Source: a virus. Taken from it: a stretch of 44,009 nt of DNA. The stretch covers positions 1 to 44,009 of IMG/VR virus record IMGVR_UViG_3300042465_006666, one strand, 5' to 3'. Below, piece after piece: positions 22,462 to 29,968 of the stretch. The translations under genes and the position numbers were made by a program. The notes under the pieces were generated by a model. The model had not been told where the DNA came from, ran no database searches, and saw nothing but the letters and a program-made list of their open reading frames with translations. The number at the start of each line of letters is the position of its first letter. The first letter of the stretch is position 1.

Positions 22462-23798
22462 CAGAGTCCAATCGACAAGTCAAGTTCTTGCTGAGCGCGA
22501 AGATCCGCGATCCGCTTGCAAGCGATGCCGTAGCTGGACTGATCCATCTCGATGCCAGTTGCTCGGGCTTTCATCGCATGGGCAGCGGGGAAGACAGGCC
22601 CGCTGCCACAGAATGGGTCAAGGACAGCTTGGCCAGGGAGGACGGATCGGCGAAGGAGGTCTTCGAAGAGCGCTACAGGTTTCTGCGCGGCGTGGCCGAG
22701 GTTGCTGTCGGGCGGGTAGTCAAGGACGTCTCCGAGCATCTTGAGGATAGGTCGCTTACCCTTGACGGCGTAGAGGAGAATCTCGTACTTACGCTGCGGG
22801 CCTTGCTCGGGCCAGGGTGCGCGCATACCGGACTTCTTGTACCAGATAAGCGGAGTACGGAAGACATTCCAGCCGGCCTCGACCATCAGGGATTTGAGCT
22901 GGGCGAACTTGTCAAAATCGCAAAAGCAGTAGAGATGCGCTTGAGGCTTTGCGATACGGTAGCCCTTGAATGCCAGGGCGGTGGCGCAACGCATGAAGGT
23001 TTCGTAGCTGTCCTCGTAGCCGTGAGCGCCGGCAGCTAAGCCGCCCGAGTCTCCGAACTCATCTGCGCTCATGCCGTAGGGAGGATCGGTGATGATGCAG
23101 TCGAAGCTGTCAGCAGGGCAGGCATCCATCCAGTTGATTGAGTCAGCGTGGACTGCCTGGTGCATATCGGCGGTGAAGGTCTTGCCGACCGACGCCCCGA
23201 GCTCCCTGTGCTTTATAGCGGTCTCTTCCTTGCGGAGGATCTTAAAAGCTTCATCGACGGTTTTCGCTGCTTTGATGGCGGGATTGTCCAGGTGACCTGC
23301 AACGATAAGTTCCCGGCGAGTGTTTTCTTGATGGATACCTTCGGAGCTCCCGCGAACCTCAAGCGAGATGTCAGCTGTAGTAGGCGGCGGTGCTCCCCGC
23401 TGGACTGCCTGGGCGGTACGAAGTGTGTTGAGGCGAGCATGGGCGGCTGCGCGCTCTTGCCATGTAAGGTTTTCACGATGGATGTTCTCGGAGAGTTCAG
23501 CTTCCTCTGCCGCCAGTGGGTCTAGGTCGCTGAGGAGAGTGTAAGGGATGCTGTTCGCACGGACGCGCTCGCCGTCGTGCATGATCTCCCCGCCTAGGGC
23601 GTATATGTCCTTGACTGCTCGGAGGCGACGCTCGCCGGCGACTAGGTAGTAATCGTCGCCGACTATTCGCAAGATGATAGGGTGGAGAAGCCCCTGGGTC
23701 TGCAGCACCTCGGAGAACTCGCGTAGCTTGCCTTCCTCGAATACTTTGCGTTGGCGATCTGCTGCGATCTTGATTGCGTCTACGTGGATGAGTTTCAT
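22461..23798 (-). CDS. ParB-like domain fused to DNA methyltransferase (N4/N6)
   Basis: This is a 445-residue protein. Residues 1-100 are a ParB/sulfiredoxin-like domain with LVAGERRLRAV (the GERRxRA box). The C-terminal 230 residues are a beta-class amino-methyltransferase: CIITDPPYGMSADEFG (motif IV, DPPY) precedes VLDPFCGSGPVFPA (motif I, SAM site) and ATGIEMD. It methylates adenine N6 or cytosine N4 in DNA, probably to protect phage DNA from host restriction; no cognate nuclease is nearby. The start at 23798 (MKLIHVDAIK) has AGGAC just upstream; a longer frame to 23834 begins with a poly-Phe stretch and is unlikely. It is coupled to the polymerase gene. Confidence 0.9.
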   Translation of the reverse strand: MKLIHVDAIKIAADRQRKVFEEGKLREFSEVLQTQGLLHPIILRIVGDDYYLVAGERRLRAVKDIYALGGEIMHDGERVRANSIPYTLLSDLDPLAAEEAELSENIHRENLTWQERAAAHARLNTLRTAQAVQRGAPPPTTADISLEVRGSSEGIHQENTRRELIVAGHLDNPAIKAAKTVDEAFKILRKEETAIKHRELGASVGKTFTADMHQAVHADSINWMDACPADSFDCIITDPPYGMSADEFGDSGGLAAGAHGYEDSYETFMRCATALAFKGYRIAKPQAHLYCFCDFDKFAQLKSLMVEAGWNVFRTPLIWYKKSGMRAPWPEQGPQRKYEILLYAVKGKRPILKMLGDVLDYPPDSNLGHAAQKPVALFEDLLRRSVLPGQAVLDPFCGSGPVFPAAHAMKARATGIEMDQSSYGIACKRIADLRAQQELDLSIGL

Positions 23799-23863
23799 GA
23801 AAGTCCTAAGAAAGAAGAAAAAGGGGACGAGCACCGAAGCACTCGCCGCCCTAGCCTGGGGGA

Positions 23864-24349
23864 TCAGCTCGGCAGGATAGCGCCGACGCGTTCCTGGATG
23901 GACTCGTTGTAGAGTTCATGCTGCACCTTGACCATGACGGTCTTGCCTTGCAGCTGGCGCCAGGCCCACGGCACACCCGCGACGTTGGTTCCGGTGGCTT
24001 CTCGGTAGTCTTTCTGCCGGCGATTTTTGCCCTTGGAATTGTCCAGTGCGCCCTGTGCGGTCAGGTCGAGAAACGCGCGGTCGCTGAGGGTGATCTCTGG
24101 CGGGATGCCGAGACCCTGGACGGACGGGGGAACCTGCACACGCAGCGGGATAATCATGGAGACCCAAGGCTTGCCAGCATTATCGCCCTTGCTGATTGTG
24201 CCAGAGCCGGTGGTGATTTCGCCGATGACTGCGAGGTACAGGCCGTTAGCGTGCTCGGGGTTCTCCGTGGGAAGCGGAGGACGCTTCTCGTTGACTTCGG
24301 TAACTTGCGCGTCGAGGAACACGCTGGGATCGAACTGACTTGTACTCAT
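23864..24349 (-). CDS. Putative single-stranded DNA-binding protein
   Basis: This is a 161-residue protein. It has a beta-rich pattern: GLYLAVIGEITTGSGTISKGDNAGKPW, VSMIIPLRVQVPPS, LQGKTVMVKVQHELYNE. It lies directly downstream of a Sak4-like ATPase and a Cas4-like nuclease, a set that in many phages includes an OB-fold SSB. The start at 24349 (MSTSQFDPS) has AGGAG eight bases upstream. The family is not certain; the SSB role is an inference from context and fold-like pattern. Confidence 0.55.
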   Translation of the reverse strand: MSTSQFDPSVFLDAQVTEVNEKRPPLPTENPEHANGLYLAVIGEITTGSGTISKGDNAGKPWVSMIIPLRVQVPPSVQGLGIPPEITLSDRAFLDLTAQGALDNSKGKNRRQKDYREATGTNVAGVPWAWRQLQGKTVMVKVQHELYNESIQERVGAILPS

Positions 24350-24374
24350 ATGAGTAACTCCTGTGTGGTTAACT

Positions 24375-24396
24375 GGGGACACTTGGCGCAGTCCCC
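24375..24396 (-). other. Hairpin between small gene and SSB-like gene
   Basis: GGGGAC (24375-24380), a 10-base loop and GTCCCC (24391-24396) form a perfect 6-bp stem in the leader of the SSB-like gene. There is no T-tract in either direction, so it is more likely a leader hairpin than a terminator. Confidence 0.4.
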
Positions 24397-24409
24397 TTCT
24401 CGCATCTGA

Positions 24410-24589
24410 CTAGAGATACATTGTTTCCTTGCCGATGATCTTGACTTGCGTACCATTGGCGAAGGAGGAGAGAGGGCCAGGCTGCTTCATCGCGCCGAGA
24501 ATCCAGGCTACGACTTCCTTCTGCGACAGGCCGGGAGGTTGGGTGACTTTAACCGCCAGGGTGAGGGTGGTGAAGGAACGCTTGGTCAT
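24410..24589 (-). CDS. Small hypothetical protein in recombination cluster (59 aa)
   Basis: This 59-residue protein opens MTKRSFTTLTLAVKVTQPPGLSQKEVVAWIL and closes VKIIGKETMYL, with a beta-strand, helix, beta pattern. The start at 24589 overlaps the ATPase stop by one base (TGATG) and has GGAGG at 24596-24600. A longer frame to 24709 lies inside the ATPase gene and is rejected. Function unknown; it may be a partner of the ATPase or the SSB. Confidence 0.6.
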   Translation of the reverse strand: MTKRSFTTLTLAVKVTQPPGLSQKEVVAWILGAMKQPGPLSSFANGTQVKIIGKETMYL

Positions 24590-25467
24590 CACACACCTCC
24601 GGAGCGCTTGGCCCAGATATCCATGACCTGCGCGAAGTCGGGGGTGATCTTGCTGCGGTATCCAAGGCTGCGCGTCTTGGTGTCCACTCCGTAAGCGGCA
24701 GTGTCCCACCAGAACTGCGCACCGTCGCGCGTGGTGTAGATGATGTCGCTGAACAACGTGGGGATCTCGGTCGCTAGGGCCTTGCCGATAGCCTTAATCA
24801 TGACCTTGGTGGACTGCGTGATCGAGTCGGTCTCGCGGTCTACGTGAGCAGTCATGACGAACGGACACTCCATGCCCTGGGTGCAGAGGCGGAGGAAGTT
24901 CATCAGGTTGTTCTGGGCTACGCCGTAGTCGCCGGGGCTGGCCATCGGGCGGGAGCCGATCTGCATTTTCATGGCAGCATTACTGGTCTCGGTGAGGGAG
25001 TCCATGACGAAGATCCTGCGGGAGGAGAACGCGTCGATAGGGCCGAGTTCCTTGCCGGTTCGGTCATCTTTGAAGTTGCTGCAGGACTGAAGGATTTTCC
25101 AGAACGCATTGTTGTCCCCGCCTCGGTTGCCGTCTACTGACTTGGCCAGGGCTTCGTAGGACAGCTTGCCTACGTTGTCGGCGGTAGCCATGAGGGACTT
25201 GAGGGAGATGGGCCGAGTCCCTTGCTGGTGCCAGAAGACACAAGCCGGGGGTTCTTTGCCCTTGTCGCGGAAGTAGCCGAGGAGCGTCTCGAGTCCGTTT
25301 TCTGTAAACAGCACGGCGACCTCGAATCCGTTCTTGTCTGCCCAGTCGCAGAGCGTACCGATGGCGTAGGTTTTGCCCGTCCCGCCTAACCCCATGAGGC
25401 AGATTTTCGGGCCGACAAGTACTTGCTTGTCTTTAGTAACCAGGGATGCTGGTGTGATAGTGGTCAT
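24589..25467 (-). CDS. Sak4-like RecA-family ATPase
   Basis: This 292-residue protein has Walker A GLGGTGKT at 26-33 (KICLMGLGGTGKTYAIGTL) and Walker B RRIFVMDSLTE at about 149-159, with MTAHVDRE further on. This is the short RecA/RAD51-core type found in phage single-strand annealing systems (Sak4 group). It probably works with the Cas4-like nuclease and the SSB-like protein in replication-linked recombination. ATGA overlap with the upstream gene sets the start, preceded by GAAAGTCTC. Confidence 0.8.
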   Translation of the reverse strand: MTTITPASLVTKDKQVLVGPKICLMGLGGTGKTYAIGTLCDWADKNGFEVAVLFTENGLETLLGYFRDKGKEPPACVFWHQQGTRPISLKSLMATADNVGKLSYEALAKSVDGNRGGDNNAFWKILQSCSNFKDDRTGKELGPIDAFSSRRIFVMDSLTETSNAAMKMQIGSRPMASPGDYGVAQNNLMNFLRLCTQGMECPFVMTAHVDRETDSITQSTKVMIKAIGKALATEIPTLFSDIIYTTRDGAQFWWDTAAYGVDTKTRSLGYRSKITPDFAQVMDIWAKRSGGV

Positions 25468-25793
25468 AAGAGACTTTCAAAGTAAGCTAAATGTACGTCC
25501 AACTCGCGCTTGATGCAGTCGTAAGACAGCTCGTCGAGATTGTAGACGAGTTCGCCAGTGAGCAGAGAACCCGGGATGTTCCAGGGATCACGATGCTGGC
25601 GGCAGGAGACCTCGGCGACCCGGAAGCTGTGGGGGTTGCCCTTGGCGTCCTGGAGAATCACTCGTGCCCAGATCTCTCCGCAGGTGGCGCAGAAGTACGC
25701 GCGAGAAGGCCAACCCCAGCTGTCCGCTGCTTGCGAAGCATAGCGGAACGTGCCGAGGTAGGTCTCCTCTGCGATGATGTACCCAGCAGGCAC
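25464..25793 (-). CDS. Hypothetical zinc-binding-type protein (109 aa), GTG start
   Basis: This 109-residue protein starts at GTG 25793, which overlaps the upstream TAG by one base. FCATCGEIWARV and VSCRQHRDPW give C-x2-C and C-x2-H pairs, consistent with one zinc site. The C-terminal helix (ELSYDCIKRELDVHLAYFESLL) is amphipathic. It sits between the nuclease and ATPase genes and may be an accessory to them; no family is recognised. Confidence 0.65.
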   Translation of the reverse strand: MPAGYIIAEETYLGTFRYASQAADSWGWPSRAYFCATCGEIWARVILQDAKGNPHSFRVAEVSCRQHRDPWNIPGSLLTGELVYNLDELSYDCIKRELDVHLAYFESLL

Positions 25794-26710
25794 TAGTCTA
25801 CCTGTACTGTTTCAGTCCGAGCGACTGGATCCCAGCGTCGGCGCTGGAACTGTTGCTCTAGCAGCGGGGTAGGGTCGCGCATCTGGCAGACGGACTTGAA
25901 CGGACAGCCGCCGTACTCCGCGCAAGCGTGATCGAGATTCCAGTCCCAGTACCCGGACTCCCATGCCTGGATCATTCGCTTGGCGTCTCGGATGAGCTGC
26001 TCGTACCAGCGGTCGATAAGCCACTGGGGGCGGTAGGTGATTGCTTGGAGAGTGTCGTACTTGGTTTTGAGGATGCTGACTCCTCGGACAAGAAAACCGT
26101 CCAGTTTAATCCCCGCTTTACTAGCACCCCAGACATACCCAGTGAACTGAGATCGTAAGTCCCATTGGCGAGGCCAACTAGCCCCGAGCTGGGAAGTGGT
26201 TTTATCATCTTCTCCAAGGTGCATCCCTTCATATTCACACATCATGTCCATGCGGCCTGAGTACAGCAGTGGATCTCCGGTTACTGGGTGAGTCAAATCA
26301 ATTGGCTCGAGAAAGGAGAACTCGATGCCTCGCTTACCACCCGGCAGGGTCATCGGGATCGCCTTGTCCTCCCCAAGACGGTACTGGGAGAAGTAGTACT
26401 CCAGCGCCCCGGCAGTACGCTCGGCGGACTTCGCGGACTCGGGGGGGCACTCGAAGTCTCCGTAGGCAGTCAGCAACGCCTTGAGACCCAGGGCAAGGGA
26501 GTCTTCCGGAGACCTCCCGTCGATGTAGTAAGCTACCCGAGCCTTCTCAATTCCGGTTGCGTAGGCAGCTCCGGCGTGGAGATGGACAGACTGGTCACGG
26601 AGTTTCCAGTGCTGCATGAACTCGAGATAGGCTTTCTGGGGACAGGACTTAAACGCCGCCATAGTGGTGGAGTCAAGGACTGCCGGAAAGGGCGGACGCT
26701 GGCGGGTCAT
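25793..26710 (-). CDS. Cas4/RecB-like PD-(D/E)XK nuclease with Fe-S cysteines
   Basis: This is a 305-residue protein. The nuclease core shows GRMDMM, then LGEDDKTT (D plus DxK), and the QFTGYVWG (QxxxY) motif. One Cys at about residue 23 (FKSCPQKAY) and three near the C-terminus (HACAEYGGCPFKSVCQM) match the 4-Cys iron-sulphur site of Cas4 and AddB nucleases. It probably resects DNA ends for recombination with the Sak4-like ATPase. The start overlaps the upstream stop (ATGA). Confidence 0.85.
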   Translation of the reverse strand: MTRQRPPFPAVLDSTTMAAFKSCPQKAYLEFMQHWKLRDQSVHLHAGAAYATGIEKARVAYYIDGRSPEDSLALGLKALLTAYGDFECPPESAKSAERTAGALEYYFSQYRLGEDKAIPMTLPGGKRGIEFSFLEPIDLTHPVTGDPLLYSGRMDMMCEYEGMHLGEDDKTTSQLGASWPRQWDLRSQFTGYVWGASKAGIKLDGFLVRGVSILKTKYDTLQAITYRPQWLIDRWYEQLIRDAKRMIQAWESGYWDWNLDHACAEYGGCPFKSVCQMRDPTPLLEQQFQRRRWDPVARTETVQVD

Positions 26711-26994
26711 ACGGAACTCTCCAGGCAGAGGAGTTTCTGGATTTCTTCTTTAATCTCCACGACTTCCTCTTCTGCTTCCAGGTGGATCTTGGCGATAGCT
26801 TTCTCCATGACAGCTACGCGAGCTGGGATGAAGTTATCAGGCACCTCGAACTCAACCTCATGCTCATAGGGAGTTATAAGAACATAGTCTTTTGAATCCG
26901 GTTCCCAGGCTTGGAAACTGTACTGCGGCGGATCGCCTGGCTTGGCGTAACGGCTGAAATAGGCTACAATATAGCCCTTGATGGTCATCTTCAT
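26707..26994 (-). CDS. Hypothetical protein (95 aa)
   Basis: This 95-residue protein has a beta-rich N-terminal half (GYIVAYFSRYAKPGDPPQYSFQAWEPDSKDY) and a strongly acidic C-terminal helix (EEEVVEIKEEIQKLL). The start at 26994 has AGGAG seven bases upstream; a second Met two codons in is possible. It is the first gene of the nuclease-ATPase-polymerase string after a 49-bp gap. I recognise no function. Confidence 0.65.
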   Translation of the reverse strand: MKMTIKGYIVAYFSRYAKPGDPPQYSFQAWEPDSKDYVLITPYEHEVEFEVPDNFIPARVAVMEKAIAKIHLEAEEEVVEIKEEIQKLLCLESSV

Positions 26995-27043
26995 TTAGCT
27001 TCTCCTAGACTCGAGGGTGAAACTGCACCCACAACAGATTTGG

Positions 27044-27268
27044 TTACAGATCATCCAGCTCGTCGAGCATGGCATCTTGGCTTGGCGCAGCGGAGCGCTT
27101 GCCGGGTACGCGCTTGGCAGCAGCAGCAGCGGAGGCAGCCCCGAGGCGACCTGCGCGGAGGAATATCACGCCCTCTTTCATCTCTTCAAGGGTGAGTGTG
27201 CCCTCGGCGGCACGAAGGCGCCAAGATGCGATCTTGGACTGAAGTTCCAGCGGGATAGGATTACTCAT
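27044..27268 (-). CDS. Small Ala-rich hypothetical protein (74 aa)
   Basis: This 74-residue protein begins ELQSKIASWRLRAAEGTLTLEEMKEGVIFLRAGR, a helical segment, followed by an Ala-rich, basic linker and an acidic tail (MLDELDDL). The WRxRAAEGxLTxEExxEAVxxLR pattern is common in tailed-phage small proteins of unknown role. The start overlaps the previous gene by eight bases. Confidence 0.65.
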   Translation of the reverse strand: MSNPIPLELQSKIASWRLRAAEGTLTLEEMKEGVIFLRAGRLGAASAAAAAKRVPGKRSAAPSQDAMLDELDDL

Positions 27269-27539
27269 TTGCGCTCAGCAAGGTGCGTAGTGCCTTGACT
27301 GCCTCGGGGGAGCCGGCGACTGTGAACGCGCCCGGCTGAGTGTTGGTGAAAGGGGCGAGATCGAATTGCTCAGCGGTGAAGTACCCGCGGAGCAGGTCGA
27401 TCAGGAAGCGAGAGTACCCGCCGTGAGGCACGCGGCCTTCCAGCTCGGAGTACAAGTGCGAAGTGAGCTGGACGTAGAGAGGCAAGGGGAGTGCCACGTT
27501 AAGCTGCTGCGAAGGAATGATCGACTTGGTCTTAGTCAT
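27261..27539 (-). CDS. Ribbon-helix-helix-like small protein (92 aa)
   Basis: This 92-residue protein reads KSIIPSQQLNVALPLPLYVQLTSHLYSELEGRVPHGGYSRFLIDLLRGYF: one strand (LNVALPLP) followed by two helices, as in ribbon-helix-helix DNA-binding folds of phage regulators. Residues 65-92 form a second alpha/beta segment. If it binds DNA it may act on the early promoters, which is speculative. AGGAGCC lies ahead of the start, which overlaps the upstream gene. Confidence 0.6.
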   Translation of the reverse strand: MTKTKSIIPSQQLNVALPLPLYVQLTSHLYSELEGRVPHGGYSRFLIDLLRGYFTAEQFDLAPFTNTQPGAFTVAGSPEAVKALRTLLSANE

Positions 27540-27717
27540 CGTAGGCTCCTAGGAGGAGATCTCCGTCCTCATCGGCGGAAGCGAGTTCGAAGCTAGCGCG
27601 GACGTTAGCGATGATAGCTTGCATTGCTGCCTCCTCGTCTTCTCCCTCCACGGTAACGGAAGTCCAAGGGTCATCCCAGTCAAGGGACGAACGGGGTCTG
27701 ACGAATATGCGAATCAT
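27532..27717 (-). CDS. Small acidic hypothetical protein (61 aa)
   Basis: This 61-residue protein begins MIRIFVRPRSSLDWDDPWTSV and ends acidic (SADEDGDLLLGAYDD). The start at 27717 is set by ATGA overlap with the gene at 27714; the long frame upstream of it is the shadow of that gene. Unknown function. Confidence 0.6.
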   Translation of the reverse strand: MIRIFVRPRSSLDWDDPWTSVTVEGEDEEAAMQAIIANVRASFELASADEDGDLLLGAYDD

Positions 27718-28256
27718 AGTGGTTGGCCTAGCTGGGTGAGGAGGAGCGTGATGGTTGCGCGGGAGAGGTCGCGGAGAATATCGGTCTTCGCGGGGAGGAT
27801 GATGAGCTCCGTGAGGGAGCTGCCGGGGCGAGCGAAGAGTGTGTCGGCGGCGAGTTCGACGCGATCTAGGTGCCCTTCGCCGAAGACTGCGTAGACAGCA
27901 GCGGACGGGGAGGAGACGCCGAGAGTGCGGAAAGCGAGAGGGAGAGTGGTGAGGCGCGACTCGTGCCACGCGCGCCTGGGGGTTGGTGCTACGTCCTGGC
28001 CAGTCCACCAGCTGCCGCAGAGGGTCTCGGTGGCTTCCACTGGCATGGGAGGATCTTCGCGGACGAGTCTGCGAGAACCCGGCTGCCCGCGATGCAGGTA
28101 CTCGGTGAAGTTACCAAGCAGCGCCTGGGTGTCGGAGTGGATGAGAGCGATACCGCGGGAGCGATACCAGCTGGAAGGAGCCGCTGCCGGAGTTGGCGTG
28201 GCTGCGCGAATCGTAGCGATAGCTTCGCTGAATAGATCGTCTAGGGAAGTTTCCAT
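27714..28256 (-). CDS. Hypothetical protein, first gene after promoter A (180 aa)
   Basis: This 180-residue protein starts at 28256 (METSLDDLFSEAIATIR) with GAGGCTC seven bases upstream; the longer frame to 28514 overlaps another gene and crosses the promoter, so it is rejected. RIGHT-side features are few: LVREDPPMPVEATETLCG, then WHESRLTTLPLAFRTLGVSSPSAAVYAVF, and a C-terminal helix RDLSRATITLLLTQLG. It is the first gene of the transcript expected from ECF promoter site A. I do not recognise a family. Confidence 0.65.
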   Translation of the reverse strand: METSLDDLFSEAIATIRAATPTPAAAPSSWYRSRGIALIHSDTQALLGNFTEYLHRGQPGSRRLVREDPPMPVEATETLCGSWWTGQDVAPTPRRAWHESRLTTLPLAFRTLGVSSPSAAVYAVFGEGHLDRVELAADTLFARPGSSLTELIILPAKTDILRDLSRATITLLLTQLGQPL

Positions 28257-28272
28257 GAGTGAGCCTCGGTTT

Positions 28273-28299
28273 GCGCGGATTATACAATCATAATCCGCA
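28273..28299 (-). repeat. Dispersed palindromic element P1 / 5'-end hairpin of transcript A
   Basis: GCGGATTAT (28275-28283), a 6-base loop and ATAATCCGC (28290-28298) form a perfect 9-bp stem. It is one of five copies of the GCGCGGATTA-N7-ATAATCC element. It lies where the leftward transcript from promoter A should begin (about 28296), so the mRNA would start with this hairpin. Its centre contains TATACAAT. Confidence 0.7.
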
Positions 28300-28301
28300 T
28301 T

Positions 28302-28331
28302 GATTAGACATGAACTGTTTGCAAAAGTTCC
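28302..28331 (-). promoter_or_regulatory. ECF-type promoter, site A (leftward)
   Basis: The -35 GGAACTT (28331-28325) and -10 GTCTAATC (28309-28302) are spaced 15 bp apart. The -35 is preceded by TAACTGT, which is also found at sites B and nearly at C. It lies in the gap between the 71-aa gene and the 180-aa gene. Confidence 0.85.
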
Positions 28332-28335
28332 ACAG

Positions 28336-28551
28336 TTATGCGGGTTCTTTTTCCAGCTCGGGACGCGGGCCTTCGCCGTTGCGGAAGAGCCGCCAGGACT
28401 TGAGCAGCAGCGCGCAAGCGGGATCGGCGATGGCAGCTTTGTTGAGGATCTCCGCAATCCCCTGGCTGCGCTTCCAGACCGAATGGTCATCGCTGTACTG
28501 GTAGTGCCAGTCATGCCGAGAGCAAAGCTGGTGGAATTCTTGAATTGTCAT
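28336..28551 (-). CDS. Small hypothetical protein (71 aa)
   Basis: This 71-residue protein reads MTIQEFHQLCSRHDWHYQYSDDHSVWKRSQG, then a helical LNKAAIADPACALLLKSWRLF. The pattern FHxLCxxHDWxYxYSDD is frequent in phage small proteins of unknown role. AAGGCTC precedes the start. It lies between a strong leftward terminator (28578-28617) and promoter A, so its expression needs readthrough or an unseen start. Confidence 0.65.
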   Translation of the reverse strand: MTIQEFHQLCSRHDWHYQYSDDHSVWKRSQGIAEILNKAAIADPACALLLKSWRLFRNGEGPRPELEKEPA

Positions 28552-28577
28552 AGGTTGAGCCTTGGAGAGAGCCTTGG

Positions 28578-28617
28578 AAAAAACACCGGGGAGGCGAGCT
28601 TTATAGTCCCGCCTCCC
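28578..28617 (-). terminator. Rho-independent terminator (leftward)
   Basis: On the minus strand, GGGAGGCG (28617-28610), a 13-base loop and CGCCTCCC (28596-28589) form a perfect 8-bp GC stem, followed within a few bases by TTTTTT (28583-28578). It lies downstream of the 208-aa gene and would end the transcript from promoter D or B. Confidence 0.75.
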
Positions 28618-28731
28618 GATGCCCCCAGCAAGCGAGGCTCAATTCATCTTGCCGAGTCGGAGGATGTGACCACCCTTCCTAGTGCCTATGGGCCACTGAA
28701 GGCCCACAAGGGTTTGCTAGACCAGCTGGGG

Positions 28732-29358
28732 TTAGAACATCGCCAGCTCAGCGTCTGCGTCAACCTTGGCGACTTTGGCGAGCTTGGCATCTTCCATGCG
28801 CTTGATGATGACGCCAGTCTTGGTTCCGGCCACGCGGAAGGAATCGTACAGGGCACGGCGGGTGAGTGCCGAGTCTGCGTCGAGTTTCTTCTGCAGGTAG
28901 GCTTTGACGGTCGCCACGTCTTTGCCAGTGGCTTCGCAGATCGCCTGGACTACGACCGAAGCGCCTGAGACACCGCCACCGGAGGCAGCGCGACCAGCAC
29001 CCCACTTGCCGGACTGGACAAGCGCGTTCAGGTCGTCGATAGCAAGTACCATGTCGTCTTCGCTGAGGGGCTTGTCTGCTGACGTAGCGAGTTCGTCACC
29101 GAACTTCTGCTCTGCACCGTGCCCGGCGAAGCGAGCGAGGAGTGCCAGTGGCAGCGGGATTGTTCGGGTTTCTCCGTTGCGGAAGTCCATGCGGATGCTG
29201 ACAGCGCCCGCAGTGATCTGCATAACACCGTCTTCAACGACGATACCTGCGTCATCGACTAGCGTTTCCTTGTTCACCTTGCGTTTGCCGGCGAAGTTAA
29301 CCTTGCGCCCGTCAGTCATGGTAACTTCACTGTACTCTGTCTTGCTTTCTGTAGCCAT
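28732..29358 (-). CDS. Hypothetical protein (208 aa), possibly nucleic-acid binding
   Basis: This 208-residue protein has a beta-rich N-terminal domain (VTMTDGRKVNFAGKRKVNKETLV, then GVMQITAGAVSIRMDFRNGETRTIPLP), a Gly/Ser linker (GRAASGGGVSGASVVVQ), and a C-terminal helical domain with ATGKDVATVKAYLQKKLDADSALTRRALYDSFRVA, which looks like a winged-helix or NUDIX-less DNA-binding arrangement. GAGAGAG lies upstream of the ATG. It may be an abundant early DNA-binding protein; no family is recognised. Confidence 0.65.
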   Translation of the reverse strand: MATESKTEYSEVTMTDGRKVNFAGKRKVNKETLVDDAGIVVEDGVMQITAGAVSIRMDFRNGETRTIPLPLALLARFAGHGAEQKFGDELATSADKPLSEDDMVLAIDDLNALVQSGKWGAGRAASGGGVSGASVVVQAICEATGKDVATVKAYLQKKLDADSALTRRALYDSFRVAGTKTGVIIKRMEDAKLAKVAKVDADAELAMF

Positions 29359-29411
29359 TTTCTCTCTCCGATTGCAGCAGTCCTTTGAGCCGGCGACTGC
29401 GGATTCCGGTA

Positions 29412-29455
29412 GCAGGGAGCCCCTACTGGGGAAGGGAGACGCGCTCCCCTCCGCG
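29412..29455 (-). other. Two short GC hairpins in leader
   Basis: In the 104-bp gap upstream of the 208-aa gene the minus strand contains GGGAG-CGCGT-CTCCC followed by CCCC-AGTA-GGGG. No T-tract follows. The rest of the gap shows only the ribosome site. Confidence 0.4.
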
Positions 29456-29462
29456 GTAAGGG

Positions 29463-29693
29463 CTATTCAGGCAAGCAAGCTTCAACTGCGTCTCGAGCCG
29501 CCTCGATGATATCACGAGCTTCCTCGAGGCATTCCAGCAAATAGTCAGCTTCCTGGATTTTCTCCTCGCTGCGGGAGTCTGGGCAGTCATCGACGAATTC
29601 CTGCTGATCGGCGACCATGCTTTCCAGTTGCTTGTGTTGGAGATCAAGGATTGACAAGACTGCTTCCAGCTTGCGTTTCATATCTGCTTTCAT
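29463..29693 (-). CDS. Coiled-coil small protein (76 aa)
   Basis: This 76-residue protein is acidic and helical throughout: MKADMKRKLEAVLSILDLQHKQLESMVADQQEFVDDCPD and IQEADYLLECLEEARDIIEAARDAVEACL. Heptad-like spacing suggests a coiled coil. The start at 29693 has AAAGGCTC upstream and lies downstream of the expected start of transcript D; the upstream in-frame ATG at 29735 would precede the transcript start and is rejected. Function unknown. Confidence 0.65.
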   Translation of the reverse strand: MKADMKRKLEAVLSILDLQHKQLESMVADQQEFVDDCPDSRSEEKIQEADYLLECLEEARDIIEAARDAVEACLPE

Positions 29694-29714
29694 ATTGAGC
29701 CTTTCTGTAATCGC

Positions 29715-29731
29715 TGGTGCACTATGCACCA
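29715..29731 (-). other. 5'-terminal hairpin of transcript D
   Basis: TGGTGCA, a 3-base loop and TGCACCA form a perfect 7-bp stem. Its outer edge is about 7 bases from the -10 of promoter D, so the mRNA should begin with it. Confidence 0.6.
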
Positions 29732-29737
29732 ACATAT

Positions 29738-29766
29738 GTTAGACACGGACTTTCGGGATTAGTTCC
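29738..29766 (-). promoter_or_regulatory. ECF-type promoter, site D (leftward)
   Basis: The -35 GGAACTA (29766-29760) and -10 GTCTAAC (29744-29738) are 15 bp apart. It is in the gap between the 58-aa gene and the 76-aa gene. The -35 differs from consensus at its last base. Confidence 0.75.
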
Positions 29767-29791
29767 CAAGAAATTTGTTGTATTTTCACCA

Positions 29792-29968
29792 CTAACCGCG
29801 TTCCTGCTCACGCGGGAATTCCTTGCGCGCTGCTGCCCAGGCGTTGAGGTGAGCTGTCCGGTCGGGAGGGATTCCTGACCAGAGGCGCTTGTACGCTGCG
29901 ATGTGGGAAGAGTAAGCTGCCAGGACTTTTCTAGCCCACGTTTGCTCTTGCTTGGGGGAGAGACTCAT
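29792..29968 (-). CDS. Small hypothetical protein (58 aa)
   Basis: This is a 58-codon gene: MSLSPKQEQTWARKVLAAYSSHIAAYKRLW, then SGIPPDRTAHLNAWAAARKEF. The start overlaps the upstream stop by one base (TGATG at 29970-29966), as do its neighbours. It is helical, basic and of unknown function. Confidence 0.6.
   Translation of the reverse strand: MSLSPKQEQTWARKVLAAYSSHIAAYKRLWSGIPPDRTAHLNAWAAARKEFPREQERG

Noticed and set aside
29694-29735. Upstream ATG at 29735 for the 76-aa gene
   Set aside because: It lies upstream of the expected start of transcript D and inside a palindrome; the ATG at 29693 has AAAGGCTC.
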